Notes: generated by a model from the letters alone, not told the origin. 36,848 nucleotides of DNA from an uncultured Acidobacteriaceae bacterium (GCA_903828675.1 CAIKND010000196.1:1-36848), one strand, 5' to 3'. Positions 16,159 to 25,565 are shown, counted from the stretch's first letter. Program-made: numbers and translations.

Positions 16159-16369
16159 CGATCTATCTCACTTTCTTCCACTCTCGGATCTGCGCGAGGA
16201 GCATTCTGAGATCGAACCAGCTAGCAAGAACGGGACAACCCGAAACCGCCGGGTTGCGGCGGGGTAGCCCGTTTGCACCTCCAGGTGCTTCTGAGTCAAG
16301 CAAATGTGCGGAGGTTCCCCGGCAACCATGGTATCAACAGCATGTGCTGTCGATTCAACCCATATGCAC

Positions 16370-17974
16370 CTAGTGCGCCGCTGCAGTAGCCTTTGCTTCT
16401 TCGGCGCTCGGTCTGCGCATGAGGAAGGGCAACGGAATGAGGAACACGACAATCAATCCCAGCATCCAGAATGAATTTGCGAAGGAGAGTACGCTCGCCT
16501 GCAGATCGACTTGCGCTGAAAGTCGAGCCAGGGCGTGGTGCGAGGCGTCATTGGGACTTGCGCCCATGCCTATGAAGCTCTGCGTCATACCCTGAATCTG
16601 CCTCTCGAAGAAGGGATTGGCGTGGTTGGTATGCGTGGTGAGGGTGCTGCGGTGAATCTGTGCCTGGTTTGAGATAAAGTTGTTCAGCAGAGAAACACCG
16701 GTTGCGCCGCCCAGGTTGCGCAGAAAATTGCTGATGCCAGATACCTGGTTGAACTTGTTTCGCGGCACGCCCACGTAGTTGAGCGTGCTGATGGGAATGA
16801 AGATGAGCGGAATGCCGATGACCTGAATGATGCGGTAGGTGACGATGGTGCTGAAACTCACCCCGTAATGGATGCTGGTAACGTGGAAGAGGCCGAAGGA
16901 CGTGAGCGCGAAGCCTGCGGCGATAATGACGCGAGGATCGAACTTGCTGGCCAGAATGCCGGCGATGGGCATCATGAAGGCCAAGGTGATTGCTCCGGGC
17001 GAGAGAGCCATGCCTGCCTGCTGCGCTGTGTAGCCAAGATCGTTCTGGAGAAATAGCGGCAGCAGAATTGTACTGCCGTTGAGCACCATGCCAAGGACGA
17101 AGCTGAATGTCACGGCAGTAGCAAAGTTCCGCTTTTTCAGCAACCGTAGATCCATGATCGGGTTTTCGTGCGTAAGCTCGCGGGCCACCAGCATTAAGAG
17201 GGCTACGATGGCGATGATAAAGCTGATCAGGATAGCGTCCGAGTCGAACCAGTTCTTCTCCTGGCCTTTGTCCAGCACGTACTGCAAAAAGCCTACGCCG
17301 ACAACGATAAGCCCGATGCCGATGTAGTCTACCGGCATGTTGGATCGCCGCATGTTTCGTAGATAGGCCGGATCGCGCACGATGCGCTGCGTGAGCATCA
17401 GCGAGAGGATGCCGATAGGCACGTTGATGAAGAATATCCAGTGCCAGCTGTAGTTGTCCGTAATCCACCCGCCGAGCGTTGGTCCAATGGCGGGCGCCAC
17501 CAGGATAGCTACCCCGTACATCGCAAACGCCATGCCGCGTTGTGCGGCGGAGAATGTATCAGCCAGAATGGCTTGTTCGCTGACTTGCAACCCACCCCCA
17601 CCCGCCCCCTGCAAAATCCGGCAGATGACAAGCATAGGCAGGCTTGGCGCCAGGCCGCAGAGAAACGAACTGATGGTGAAGATGGCGACGCAGGTCATAT
17701 AAAAACGCTTGCGCCCCATGAGATTCGAAAGCCAGCCGCTCATGGGCAGAACGATGGCGCTCGACACTAGATAGCTTGTGATTACCCAGGTGCTCTCCTG
17801 CGAACTGGCGCCGAGAGTGCCGGCGATGTGGGGCAGGGCAACGTTGGCAATCGAGGAGTCCAACACCTCCATGAACGTGGCCAGGGTCACGGTCATGGCG
17901 ATGATCCAGGGATTGAACGGTGGCCGTTCCCCTGCATCAGGCGCAGGGTTCGTGATTTCGTTTGTCTGGGCCAT
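16370..17974 (-). CDS. emrB: DHA2-family MFS drug efflux permease (EmrB/QacA type)
   Basis: A 534-residue proton antiporter with about 14 membrane segments. It opens with TFMEVLDSSIANVALPHIAG, the DHA2 motif D1 region, has the MFS motif A-like GWLSNLMGRKRFY, and motif C-like ILVAPAIGPTLGGWI. It would pump hydrophobic drugs from the cytoplasm through the EmrA adaptor and the TolC-like channel. It is the last of three genes; its ATG lies 3 bases after the emrA-like stop. The gene symbol is by family, not by proven orthology. Confidence 0.92.
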   Translation of the reverse strand: MAQTNEITNPAPDAGERPPFNPWIIAMTVTLATFMEVLDSSIANVALPHIAGTLGASSQESTWVITSYLVSSAIVLPMSGWLSNLMGRKRFYMTCVAIFTISSFLCGLAPSLPMLVICRILQGAGGGGLQVSEQAILADTFSAAQRGMAFAMYGVAILVAPAIGPTLGGWITDNYSWHWIFFINVPIGILSLMLTQRIVRDPAYLRNMRRSNMPVDYIGIGLIVVGVGFLQYVLDKGQEKNWFDSDAILISFIIAIVALLMLVARELTHENPIMDLRLLKKRNFATAVTFSFVLGMVLNGSTILLPLFLQNDLGYTAQQAGMALSPGAITLAFMMPIAGILASKFDPRVIIAAGFALTSFGLFHVTSIHYGVSFSTIVTYRIIQVIGIPLIFIPISTLNYVGVPRNKFNQVSGISNFLRNLGGATGVSLLNNFISNQAQIHRSTLTTHTNHANPFFERQIQGMTQSFIGMGASPNDASHHALARLSAQVDLQASVLSFANSFWMLGLIVVFLIPLPFLMRRPSAEEAKATAAAH

Positions 17975-17977
17975 GGG

Positions 17978-19228
17978 TCAGTCCAAATGTACTTTGGGTT
18001 CGACGGACATGCCCGGACGAAGCTTGTCCAAGTCCTTCTGGCCATTGTTGAAGCGGATGCGCACAGGCAGGCGCTGGATCACTTTTACGTAATTGCCGGT
18101 GGCGTTCTCTGGAGGAAGAACGCTGGTGCGCGAGCCGGTGACAGCGGGCATGCTCTCAACTGTTCCGTCGAAATCGTCTGCCAATGCATCTACGTGAATG
18201 CGGACATGCTGGCCAGGTTGCATGCGCGCCAGTTGTGTCTCTTTGAAGTTGGCGGTTACCCACAAGTCGTCGGTTTGCACGATCATGAAAAGCTGCTGCC
18301 CCTTGGAGATGCGCGCGCCCACTTCCGCGCTGCGTTGTGTGACCACTCCTGCGACCGGAGCGGCGATACGGCAGTAGTCAAGATTCAGGCGGCTCTTTTC
18401 CAGCGCCGCCTGGGCTACCTCTACGCCCGACTGCTTGCTCTTAATATCCGCTTCCTGTATGGCTACCTGCAGGGGTGCGTTGCTCTCTGTTTTCTCGATA
18501 TTGCTGCGCTGCTGCGCCAGTTGCGCCATGCGCTGTTCCACTCCTTTTTGAGCTGAGGCGACAGCGGACTGGTTTGCTATGACTGCCTGGGTTTGCGCAG
18601 CTGCAGTCGCTTTGTACTGGTCGTAGTCCGCGCGCGCAACCTCTTGCTTATCGTAAAGGATTTGGTAGCGGGCAAAGTCGGCCTGGTTTCGCTCGTTGAG
18701 CGCCTGCGACTCCTTCAGCCTGGCAACGGCGCTATCAAGATCGTGCCGAGCGGCGCCGAGGGCAGCTTCGGAGCCATTGACTTCGGCCTGCTGCGACGCA
18801 AGATCGGTGCGATTGTTGGTGCGCGTGATGGGCAGGTTTGGATGGGCAGCCCGAAGCATCGAAACCGCCTGATCGTATTGCGCGCGCGTTTGCTGAAGCG
18901 CAATTTTGTCGTCGCCGGGATCGAGTTCCACAAGCAGATCGCCTGCGTGAACAGCTTGATTGTCGTCTGCATGGACGGCCATGATGGTGCCGTCAATACG
19001 CGCGGCGATGGGGTTCAGATGTCCGTCCACCTGGGCATCATCCGTGTCCTCAAAATGGCTGGAATAGATGTACCAACCGGCACCGGCGGCGAGTAGAACG
19101 AGTACGATCATGCCAAAAACAAATGGATTGATACGCCGCCTGGGGGCCCCCGCAGAGACTGCTTGATCATCTTGTCCAGGAGTGGCAGGTTGCAGCGGCA
19201 TTTGGGATTCCGTTGTTTCGAGGCTCAT
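17978..19228 (-). CDS. emrA: EmrA-like membrane fusion (HlyD-family) efflux adaptor
   Basis: A 416-residue periplasmic adaptor. A cytoplasmic head is followed by one membrane segment (FVFGMIVLVLLAAGAGWYIY, ~residues 36-55), then the EmrA-type lipoyl half-motif DDAQVDGHLNPIAARIDG, long Gln/Ala-rich alpha-helical hairpins (coiled coil) and the second lipoyl half (LDYCRIAAPVAGVV), then the beta-barrel. It bridges the EmrB-type pump and the outer-membrane channel. Its ATG directly abuts the TolC-like stop (no spacer), so the ribosome site lies in the upstream gene and translation is probably coupled. Confidence 0.92.
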   Translation of the reverse strand: MSLETTESQMPLQPATPGQDDQAVSAGAPRRRINPFVFGMIVLVLLAAGAGWYIYSSHFEDTDDAQVDGHLNPIAARIDGTIMAVHADDNQAVHAGDLLVELDPGDDKIALQQTRAQYDQAVSMLRAAHPNLPITRTNNRTDLASQQAEVNGSEAALGAARHDLDSAVARLKESQALNERNQADFARYQILYDKQEVARADYDQYKATAAAQTQAVIANQSAVASAQKGVEQRMAQLAQQRSNIEKTESNAPLQVAIQEADIKSKQSGVEVAQAALEKSRLNLDYCRIAAPVAGVVTQRSAEVGARISKGQQLFMIVQTDDLWVTANFKETQLARMQPGQHVRIHVDALADDFDGTVESMPAVTGSRTSVLPPENATGNYVKVIQRLPVRIRFNNGQKDLDKLRPGMSVEPKVHLD

Positions 19229-20776
19229 TTAGTTACTCCCTTTGAATAGCGCGGGAAGATCGTGTTCGGCTTCTCCCATCGCGTGCGCGAGGGCAACCTT
19301 TGCGAGATTCTGTGCGAACAGGCTGCTCACGTAATCGTGGTCAGCAGAGGCAAGGGTTTCTTGAGAATTAACAACCTCAACGGAGTCCGTAACGCCAGCT
19401 GCGAAGCGATCCTGTGATTGCTGTAGGATCGAAAGCGCAAGCTTGCGGTTGCTTTCAGCAGTGCTCACCTGGTCGTTGGCTACGGAAAGATCGATGTACG
19501 CATTGCGAACATCGAGTTCCACCGCACCGCGCAGGTTGGAAAGCTCGGCGCGGCGCTCTGTCACAACAGCGTCTGCCTGGGCAGTATCCGCGTGGATGCG
19601 GCCACCGTTGAAAAGCGGAATAATCAGCGAGGCCGAAGCCTGAAAAACACCGTTGCCTTTGTTGGGGTTCACGCCCTGGATGCCGTAATCCCCGTTGACA
19701 GTTGCAGTGGGCAGGCGCTCTGCTCCCGCCGCTTTACGAGCTTCTTCCGCTGCCCGGAGTTGCGCCTCCGCGGCCTTCAAATCCTGCCGCTGCTGCGAGG
19801 CGCGGTGCAAGGCATCTTCTACTGAGACGGCATCGTAGGGCAGGGCCTCAAGCTTTTCCGCGATGCAGATGTCGAGGCCCAACGGCAGGCCAATCATGCG
19901 GGCCAACGCATTCTTCTGCTTCTGCTGGTCGCCAAGCTGCGATCGCAACCGCTGCTGTTCGGTCTGCAACTCCACCATGCTGCGATTGGCGTCGATGGCG
20001 GCCTTATTGCCTGCGTCCGCCTGTGCGCGGGCTTGCTTGTAGCTGGCTTCGGCGTACTGCACCTCCTTGCGCTGCTCTTCGATCAGCGCAGTGGTCGCCA
20101 TCAGTTGCAGGTATTCGCCGGTTACAGCCAACACAACTTCCTCGCGCGCCTGGCGGGCGTCGAGGCTTGCAGCGTCAGCCGACTGCCGGGAGGAACGGTA
20201 GTTGTGAATCGCCGTGAAGTTCATCACGTCATGCTGCATCGATCCGCGCAGGTCGTAGTAGTGAAATGGCCCTGCGGTATTGGGAAGGCTGATGCCAAAC
20301 GAGGTGCCAAACAAACTGGAGTTGAAACCCTCTGCCGCGAGATTGACTTTGGCGGCATTCTCCGACACGCTCGCGCTCAGGTTGGGCAGCAGGGAACTGC
20401 GTGCCGCAATGCGCTGTGCCTCTGCCTGGCGCGAGACGGCGTCAGCGCCGGTCCTGCCGAGGTTGAACAGCAGGCCTCGTCGAACTGCCTCAGACAATGT
20501 GAGCGTGAGCCGGCTGGATGGCGCAATGGGATCGAGCGCACTCCCGGCATAAGCGCCTTGCACGCGCACCTGCGTGTTCAGCGTATTCACGCTTGAAGTG
20601 CTTGAGGGATTGGCCGACTGCTGCACGGCAGCTCCTGACGGGGAGCCACCGGAGAGCGGAAGCTGCATCGCGCGGGTCTGGGAGCAAGCCAGGGGACTCC
20701 CCGCCAGGGCGGCCAGCAGCCACAGCGACAAGCGGCCAGCTTTGCAAGTAATGCGAAATTTCTTAAATAGATACAT
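19229..20776 (-). CDS. TolC-family outer-membrane efflux protein
   Basis: A ~515-residue outer-membrane channel. After a signal segment (LSLWLLAALAGSPLA then CSQ, possibly a NodT-like lipoprotein site though -3 is Pro) come two tandem OEP repeats. The first covers about residues 90-290 and the second about 310-505, with typical coiled-coil sequence such as DARQAREEVVLAVTGEYLQL and RGAVELDVRNAYIDLSVAND. It is the first gene of the efflux operon. The start at 20776 was preferred to 20818: the latter would put the start codon upstream of a near-perfect promoter (20790-20818). The chosen ATG lies inside the palindromic operator and has almost no 5' leader; a slightly later start cannot be ruled out. 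Confidence 0.88.
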   Translation of the reverse strand: MYLFKKFRITCKAGRLSLWLLAALAGSPLACSQTRAMQLPLSGGSPSGAAVQQSANPSSTSSVNTLNTQVRVQGAYAGSALDPIAPSSRLTLTLSEAVRRGLLFNLGRTGADAVSRQAEAQRIAARSSLLPNLSASVSENAAKVNLAAEGFNSSLFGTSFGISLPNTAGPFHYYDLRGSMQHDVMNFTAIHNYRSSRQSADAASLDARQAREEVVLAVTGEYLQLMATTALIEEQRKEVQYAEASYKQARAQADAGNKAAIDANRSMVELQTEQQRLRSQLGDQQKQKNALARMIGLPLGLDICIAEKLEALPYDAVSVEDALHRASQQRQDLKAAEAQLRAAEEARKAAGAERLPTATVNGDYGIQGVNPNKGNGVFQASASLIIPLFNGGRIHADTAQADAVVTERRAELSNLRGAVELDVRNAYIDLSVANDQVSTAESNRKLALSILQQSQDRFAAGVTDSVEVVNSQETLASADHDYVSSLFAQNLAKVALAHAMGEAEHDLPALFKGSN

Positions 20777-20788
20777 ACGTGTATGTAT
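20771..20788. promoter_or_regulatory. Probable TetR-family operator palindrome
   Basis: ATACATAC and GTATGTAT form a perfect 8-bp inverted repeat around a 2-bp centre. It resembles AcrR-type operators (TACATACATT half-sites). It lies just downstream of the efflux promoter -10 box, covers that promoter's expected start site, and falls in the spacer of a weak opposite-strand promoter for the TetR gene. One repressor could thus silence both directions. Confidence 0.82.
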
Positions 20789-20789
20789 T

Positions 20790-20818
20790 ATTATGAAAGT
20801 GGCGGCAGAATCTGTCAA
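20790..20818 (-). promoter_or_regulatory. Sigma-70-like promoter of the efflux operon
   Basis: On the minus strand TTGACA (20813-20818, perfect -35) and CATAAT (20790-20795, five of six -10 positions) are separated by exactly 17 bases. Transcription should begin near 20783, inside the operator palindrome and only about 7 bases before the chosen ATG, giving a leaderless or nearly leaderless mRNA. Confidence 0.8.
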
Positions 20819-20829
20819 CAGGAGCGCAA

Positions 20830-21456
20830 ATGCCCAAGTCAGTGCAGAAGGAAAACAACAAGCATCAGGCTCGCACCCAGGAGACGCAGGCGAGGATTCT
20901 TGATGCGGCAGAGGCTATTTTTTCCGAGCAGGGCTTTGAGAAGACGCAGCTTGAAGAAGTTGCAGCGCGTGCAGGCTACACTCGTGGCGCCATTTATGCG
21001 CATTACGCAAGCAAGGAGGATCTCTTTCTCGCTCTCATGGAGCATCGTGTGCTGACGAAGTTCACCGCGATGCGACAAGTGATCGCAGCCGAGCCCGACG
21101 TGAGCCAGCGTCCCAGACTATTCAAGCACTGGATAGCAGCACAAATAACCGATGCATCCTGGGGCACGTTGATGCTCGAGTTCAAACTGTACGCAATGCG
21201 GCGACCGCGATCACGCGAGAAGCTGCAACGCACCTACGATTTGATGTTCAAATCTTCCGGCGACGATTTTATCGAACTCTTGTTTGGCGGCCATATGGAT
21301 AAGGCCACACGTACAGCGGTAGAACGCAGGTTGGCGATCATGGGCGCCATTCTGAGCGCGGTAATCCTCGAGAGCCATTTCCGTCCGAAGCTACTACCTA
21401 AACAACATCTGCAGGTACTCCTGAGCGAGTTGTATGAGGCACTTATCCACGCCTAA
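20830..21456 (+). CDS. TetR/AcrR-family transcriptional repressor
   Basis: A 208-residue regulator. The N-terminal helix-turn-helix matches TetR closely: RILDAAEAIFSEQGFEKTQL, then VAARAGYTRGAIYAHYASKE (~residues 20-63). The C-terminal ligand-binding and dimer domain is divergent, as usual. AGGAG lies about 6 bases before the ATG. It is transcribed away from the EmrAB-TolC-like operon, with the palindromic operator between them, so it most likely represses that operon and itself and is released by a pump substrate. A weak promoter for it may be TTAAAT (20763-20768) with TATTAT (20786-20791). Confidence 0.93.
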   Translation: MPKSVQKENNKHQARTQETQARILDAAEAIFSEQGFEKTQLEEVAARAGYTRGAIYAHYASKEDLFLALMEHRVLTKFTAMRQVIAAEPDVSQRPRLFKHWIAAQITDASWGTLMLEFKLYAMRRPRSREKLQRTYDLMFKSSGDDFIELLFGGHMDKATRTAVERRLAIMGAILSAVILESHFRPKLLPKQHLQVLLSELYEALIHA

Positions 21457-21468
21457 GCAACTCAAAGA

Positions 21469-23283
21469 CTAGGCATTTGTCGGCGTGCGCCCCTCGAAAT
21501 ACGTTTCGATTTCCTCCAGTGTCTTGCCCTTGGTTTCAGGCAGGAAGAACGCAGTCACCAGGAAGTACACGACCGTGAAGCTTGCGAACAGGAAAAATAT
21601 CGACGAGTAGCCGTGCTTACTGACGAAGGGCAGGAAGATCGCGGCCAGAGTGGTGGAAACCAACTGATTGAGAACCAGGGCAACGCTCATTCCGTTGGAG
21701 CGGATGCGTGTGGGCATCAATTCAGAAAGCGCCAGCCAAACGCAGACACCCGGTCCGAGCGCATAGAAGGCCATGAACATATAGAGGCCGAGTGCTACCA
21801 GCCAGCCGTGGCTGATATCGGGTACGTGGCCGATGACCGCCTTCTCAATCTTCAGCGGGGCGGTTTGCGCAGTCTCAAGATTGGCGAAGGGATTCTTGAA
21901 GAAGGCTTCAATCTTGTTGGAGGGAATGCAGGTGGAGCGCGTGATTTCAATGGGCAGCGCGGCTTGATTGTCGGAGCGCACAAAGCTGGTTGCCGCCGTG
22001 AAATCGCCGTAGGAGTAGATGATCGCCAGTGAGGCGCGATCGCTTTGAATGTCGCTTCCTGAGTACCCCGCTGCGGCGAGCATCTTGTCCGCCTGGGTGC
22101 GGTCGAAGTGGAGGGTGAGTTCCTGGTTGGGCGCGACCATTTGTTGAACTAGCTGGCGCGTGTCGATGCTGACTTTCTCCGTGCGCAGGAAAAGAGTTCC
22201 CACGCCGATGAGGGAGACGATAATGCCGCTAGTGCCGAGGATGAACAGGAACCTGCGGCCCTTGCGATCCACCAGCATCATGCCCACCGTGGTCATAAGG
22301 AAATTCATGGCGGTGAAGATGACATAACCCCAGTGCGCATGCAGATCGGAGAGGCCGCTCTGCAACAGGATGCTGGTGTTGAACCCGATAAGTGAATTGA
22401 CGCCCGTAGCCGTGTTGCAGGTGAGGATCACACAGGCCAGCAGGAACGGAATCACATACTTCCGCTGTAACAGGGAATCCCTGATCTTCTGGCCGATCTT
22501 TACTTCGGCGGAGCGGGCAACGGCGGTCATCTCCTCGATTTCCAGGGTGGCCTGGCCGGGGGTGCGGGAGCTGAGCAGGGCCCTATATGCGCGCTGCGTG
22601 GCTCCCTTGCGGAAGAGCCACCGTGGCGACTCAGTTACGAAGAAACTCCCCAGAACAAATAGCAGGCCGGGAGGCAGCGAGACCCAGAAGATGCGGCGCC
22701 ATGCCTGGTTTTTGAATGCGAGTATGGTCGCGGCATCGGCGGCGCGGGCCACAGCTTCAACGCGATAGCTGTAATAGATCCCCACAAGGGCCGCGGCGAC
22801 AATTCCGAGTGTCAGCATCCACTGGAAGATCGCTGTTCCCTTGCCCCGGTTCGATGCCGCCAGGCATTCGGCAAGATAGAGCGGAACCACCACGCCGATG
22901 AGGCCGCCACTCATGCCTTGCAGCAAGCGGCCGAAAAAGAGATAGCCATAACCTTGCGAGAGGGCGATGACCGGGATGCTGAGCGCAAAGGTGAGGCCGC
23001 TGAGGATCATGAGGGGTTTGCGGCCCATCCAGTCGGCGAGCAGCCCTGCAAATAACGTGGAGAAAACGGTGCCCAGGAGGACCGCGGCGACAATGACCGA
23101 CAGCTCGGCAGGAGTGAGCCGGGAGGTAGCTTCAAGATAGGGCAGCGCTCCCCCGATGATGCCGACGTCGATGCCGTAGAGCAAGCCGCCCAGCCCCGCA
23201 ACCAGAAGAAGAAATACGTTGTACCTGCGTATCGTTGCGGCATCTGCCAGCGCAGCTGTATTCCCGGGGCTGTTTGCGGTCAT
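21469..23283 (-). CDS. MFS sugar porter with large extracytoplasmic insertion
   Basis: A 604-residue member of the sugar porter MFS family (XylE/GalP/GLUT type), which takes up monosaccharides by proton symport or facilitated diffusion. Canonical signatures: GIDVGIIGGALPYL in helix 1, LADWMGRKPLM (motif A), FFVTESPRWLF (PESPR motif), VDRKGRRFLFILG and the C-terminal FFLPETKGKTLEEIE. Normal members have 450-500 residues; here about 120 residues (~368-491) separate helices 9 and 10 instead of a short loop. That loop should face the periplasm. The start at 23283 has AAGGGA about 8 bases upstream; the 19 extra residues of the longer frame were dropped. It is divergent from the GH20 gene (155 bases between starts), suggesting joint control and an amino-sugar substrate. 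Confidence 0.9.
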   Translation of the reverse strand: MTANSPGNTAALADAATIRRYNVFLLLVAGLGGLLYGIDVGIIGGALPYLEATSRLTPAELSVIVAAVLLGTVFSTLFAGLLADWMGRKPLMILSGLTFALSIPVIALSQGYGYLFFGRLLQGMSGGLIGVVVPLYLAECLAASNRGKGTAIFQWMLTLGIVAAALVGIYYSYRVEAVARAADAATILAFKNQAWRRIFWVSLPPGLLFVLGSFFVTESPRWLFRKGATQRAYRALLSSRTPGQATLEIEEMTAVARSAEVKIGQKIRDSLLQRKYVIPFLLACVILTCNTATGVNSLIGFNTSILLQSGLSDLHAHWGYVIFTAMNFLMTTVGMMLVDRKGRRFLFILGTSGIIVSLIGVGTLFLRTEKVSIDTRQLVQQMVAPNQELTLHFDRTQADKMLAAAGYSGSDIQSDRASLAIIYSYGDFTAATSFVRSDNQAALPIEITRSTCIPSNKIEAFFKNPFANLETAQTAPLKIEKAVIGHVPDISHGWLVALGLYMFMAFYALGPGVCVWLALSELMPTRIRSNGMSVALVLNQLVSTTLAAIFLPFVSKHGYSSIFFLFASFTVVYFLVTAFFLPETKGKTLEEIETYFEGRTPTNA

Positions 23284-23438
23284 CGTTATTCCCTTTCGGT
23301 CATTTTGCTGCAGCACGAGCGTAGAGAACTGCCCGGGCAATCCATCCCGTATCCAGACAAGGTAGCAGGATGCGCGGCTGATCTACAATGATCGTATCGA
23401 AATCAAATGCTCATGTTTATGAGCTGAAGGTGGTCGGG

Positions 23439-25565
23439 ATGTCGAACCTTAACCCTTCGTCAGCGATGTTGTTTTTGCGCGGCATTGTGCCTGGAACCTT
23501 GGTATTGTTTTGCGCTTTTTCCACTGTGGCCGTGGCGCAGACACAGCCCCGCCTGCTGCCCGCGCCTCGCGAAGCTCATTTCGGAGTTGAGATTGCGCTA
23601 CCGGCAAAGATAGCGGTGACGGTTCCCGGCCGCGAGGCCGATGGCCAATTTGCAGCGCGCGATCTGGAGGAGGCGATCAAGCTGACCTCGCCAACAGGTC
23701 CCGCAGGCGTTCCATACCGCGTGGTCCTGCTACGCACCGGTTCCGCTGAGGCGAAGGCGTTGCTGGCCCGTCTGAAGCTTGCCTTTGAAGCGCCCATGCA
23801 ATCGGAGGGCTACATTCTTGCGATCGAGCCCCATCAGGCAACCGTCATAGCTGCCTCCGGCTCCGGCATCTTTTATGGCGTGCAGACTCTCAAGCAGTTG
23901 CTGCCACTGCCTGAATCGCCCCGCGTGCTGCCTACGGGCACAGTGCGCGACTGGCCTGCCATGCGTTATCGCGGCATTCAGGACGACCTCTCCCGTGGAC
24001 CTTTTCCGACCCTCGATTTTCAGAAGCGCCAGGTGCGCATTTTCGCCGCCTTCAAGGCCAACATCTATTCGCCTTACTTTGAACACACGCTGCTCTATCC
24101 GAACCAGCCGCTGGCCGCGCCTCCGGGCAGTTCTATGACTCCCGCCGAGGTCAAGGAATTGGTGGCTTATGCCCGCCAGTATCACGTCACAATTATTCCC
24201 GAACAGGAGGCTTTCGGGCATCTGCATCACGTTCTAAAATACGAGCTTTACCAGGATGTGGCAGAAACGCCTCACGGGCATGTGTTGGCGCCTGGACAGA
24301 CGGGTACCCTTCCATTGATTAAAGACTGGTTTACCGAGATGGCGGCGGAATTTCCCTCGCCCTTTATTCACATCGGTGCTGACGAAACATGGGACCTGGG
24401 GGCGGGTCGCACGAAAGAGCAGGTGCAGACGCAAGGATACGGCCCGGTCTACGTTGCTTTTCTGAAGCAGATTCACGACGAGCTAGCTCCTTTGCATCGC
24501 CGCCTGCTGTTCTGGGGCGACATTGGCGGCGCAGACCCGGCAGCAGTGGCCGGTCTGCCCAAGGACATGATTGCCGTGCCCTGGAACTATTGGGATACGC
24601 GCGGCTTCGACAAGATGATTGAGCCTTTCGCCAAGGCCGGCATGGAGACATGGGTAGCGCCCGGTGACGCCAACTGGGGCGAAGTCTATCCGGTAGCTAA
24701 GACCGCTTTGTGGAATATTCAGGGTTTCCTGCGCGATGGCCAGCGGATGGGATCCACAGGGACCATCAACACCGTGTGGAACGACGATGGCGAGGGGCTT
24801 TTCAACCAGGACTGGTACGGCGTGCTGTTCGGCGCGGTGGCCGCGTGGCAGCCGGGCGAGAGTTCCATCTCGGACTACCAGGAGGCCTACGGGGTCGTGT
24901 TCCACGGCGATGCCAGCGGGAAGATCAATGAAGCTGAAAAAGAGCTGATGGCCGCGCATGAAGCTCTCGGCAAAGCGCAGGCTCATTTGAACAGCGATGA
25001 CATCTTCTGGCTCGATCCGTGGAGTCCGCAAGGGCAGGAGGTCTCGGCCAATCTGTTGCCGGTGGCGAAGGACCTTCGTCTCCACGCCGAACGTGCAATC
25101 GTGTTGCTAGCGCAAGCCCAACAGGCAAACCCTTCACTTCCGAATCAGGACGCCCTAACGGCAATGGATATGGGTGCGCGCCGCCTTGACCTGATAGGCA
25201 TGAAGTTTCAACTGGCACAGGAGATAGCAGAGGGCTATTCCCGCGCAGTCGCGTTTCAACATGACGCGGCTCACCGCTCTGAAGCAAGCAACATTCTCAG
25301 CGAGATCGCTGGCAACAATGGCCGCTGCGAGGACCTGCGCGATGCTTTCTCGGCCGTGAAGGGCGAGTACAGCCAAGTGTGGCTCGGAGAAAACCGACCC
25401 TATTGGCTCAACAATGTTACCGTTCGCTATGACCTTGAAATCGAACGGTGGCATAGCCGCAGCCAGTTGTTTCAAAACGGAATTCGCGACTGGAACAGCG
25501 GCAAGGATTTGCCATCTGCGGCGACTCTGGGACTGCCGGCTGCGGGTGGGAATGGGGGACGCTGA
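23439..25565 (+). CDS. Secreted GH20-family beta-N-acetylhexosaminidase-like protein
   Basis: A 708-residue exported glycoside hydrolase. A signal peptide (hydrophobic PGTLVLFCAFSTVAVAQ) precedes a GH20b-type N-terminal domain (to ~residue 165; GSGIFYGVQTLKQLL is typical) and a TIM barrel that begins with RYRGIQDDLSRG. The catalytic Asp-Glu pair is D315-E316 in HIGADE, the substrate-assisted GH20 motif. The last ~220 residues are mostly helical and are not part of a standard GH20 barrel. It should release terminal GlcNAc or GalNAc from glycans; substrate not determinable. The ATG at 23439 has GAAGG upstream; a start at 23388 would add 17 residues before the signal. Divergent from the MFS sugar porter. 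Confidence 0.88.
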   Translation: MSNLNPSSAMLFLRGIVPGTLVLFCAFSTVAVAQTQPRLLPAPREAHFGVEIALPAKIAVTVPGREADGQFAARDLEEAIKLTSPTGPAGVPYRVVLLRTGSAEAKALLARLKLAFEAPMQSEGYILAIEPHQATVIAASGSGIFYGVQTLKQLLPLPESPRVLPTGTVRDWPAMRYRGIQDDLSRGPFPTLDFQKRQVRIFAAFKANIYSPYFEHTLLYPNQPLAAPPGSSMTPAEVKELVAYARQYHVTIIPEQEAFGHLHHVLKYELYQDVAETPHGHVLAPGQTGTLPLIKDWFTEMAAEFPSPFIHIGADETWDLGAGRTKEQVQTQGYGPVYVAFLKQIHDELAPLHRRLLFWGDIGGADPAAVAGLPKDMIAVPWNYWDTRGFDKMIEPFAKAGMETWVAPGDANWGEVYPVAKTALWNIQGFLRDGQRMGSTGTINTVWNDDGEGLFNQDWYGVLFGAVAAWQPGESSISDYQEAYGVVFHGDASGKINEAEKELMAAHEALGKAQAHLNSDDIFWLDPWSPQGQEVSANLLPVAKDLRLHAERAIVLLAQAQQANPSLPNQDALTAMDMGARRLDLIGMKFQLAQEIAEGYSRAVAFQHDAAHRSEASNILSEIAGNNGRCEDLRDAFSAVKGEYSQVWLGENRPYWLNNVTVRYDLEIERWHSRSQLFQNGIRDWNSGKDLPSAATLGLPAAGGNGGR

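Noticed and set aside
16337..16350. Palindrome ACAGCA-TG-TGCTGT between the porin and emrB genes
   Set aside because: A single 6-bp inverted repeat downstream of emrB and about 180 bases upstream of the porin start; too short and unsupported to call as an operator.
17828..18556. 242-residue ORF antisense to emrA/emrB
   Set aside because: It spans two well-supported genes of the opposite strand and has no start signal.
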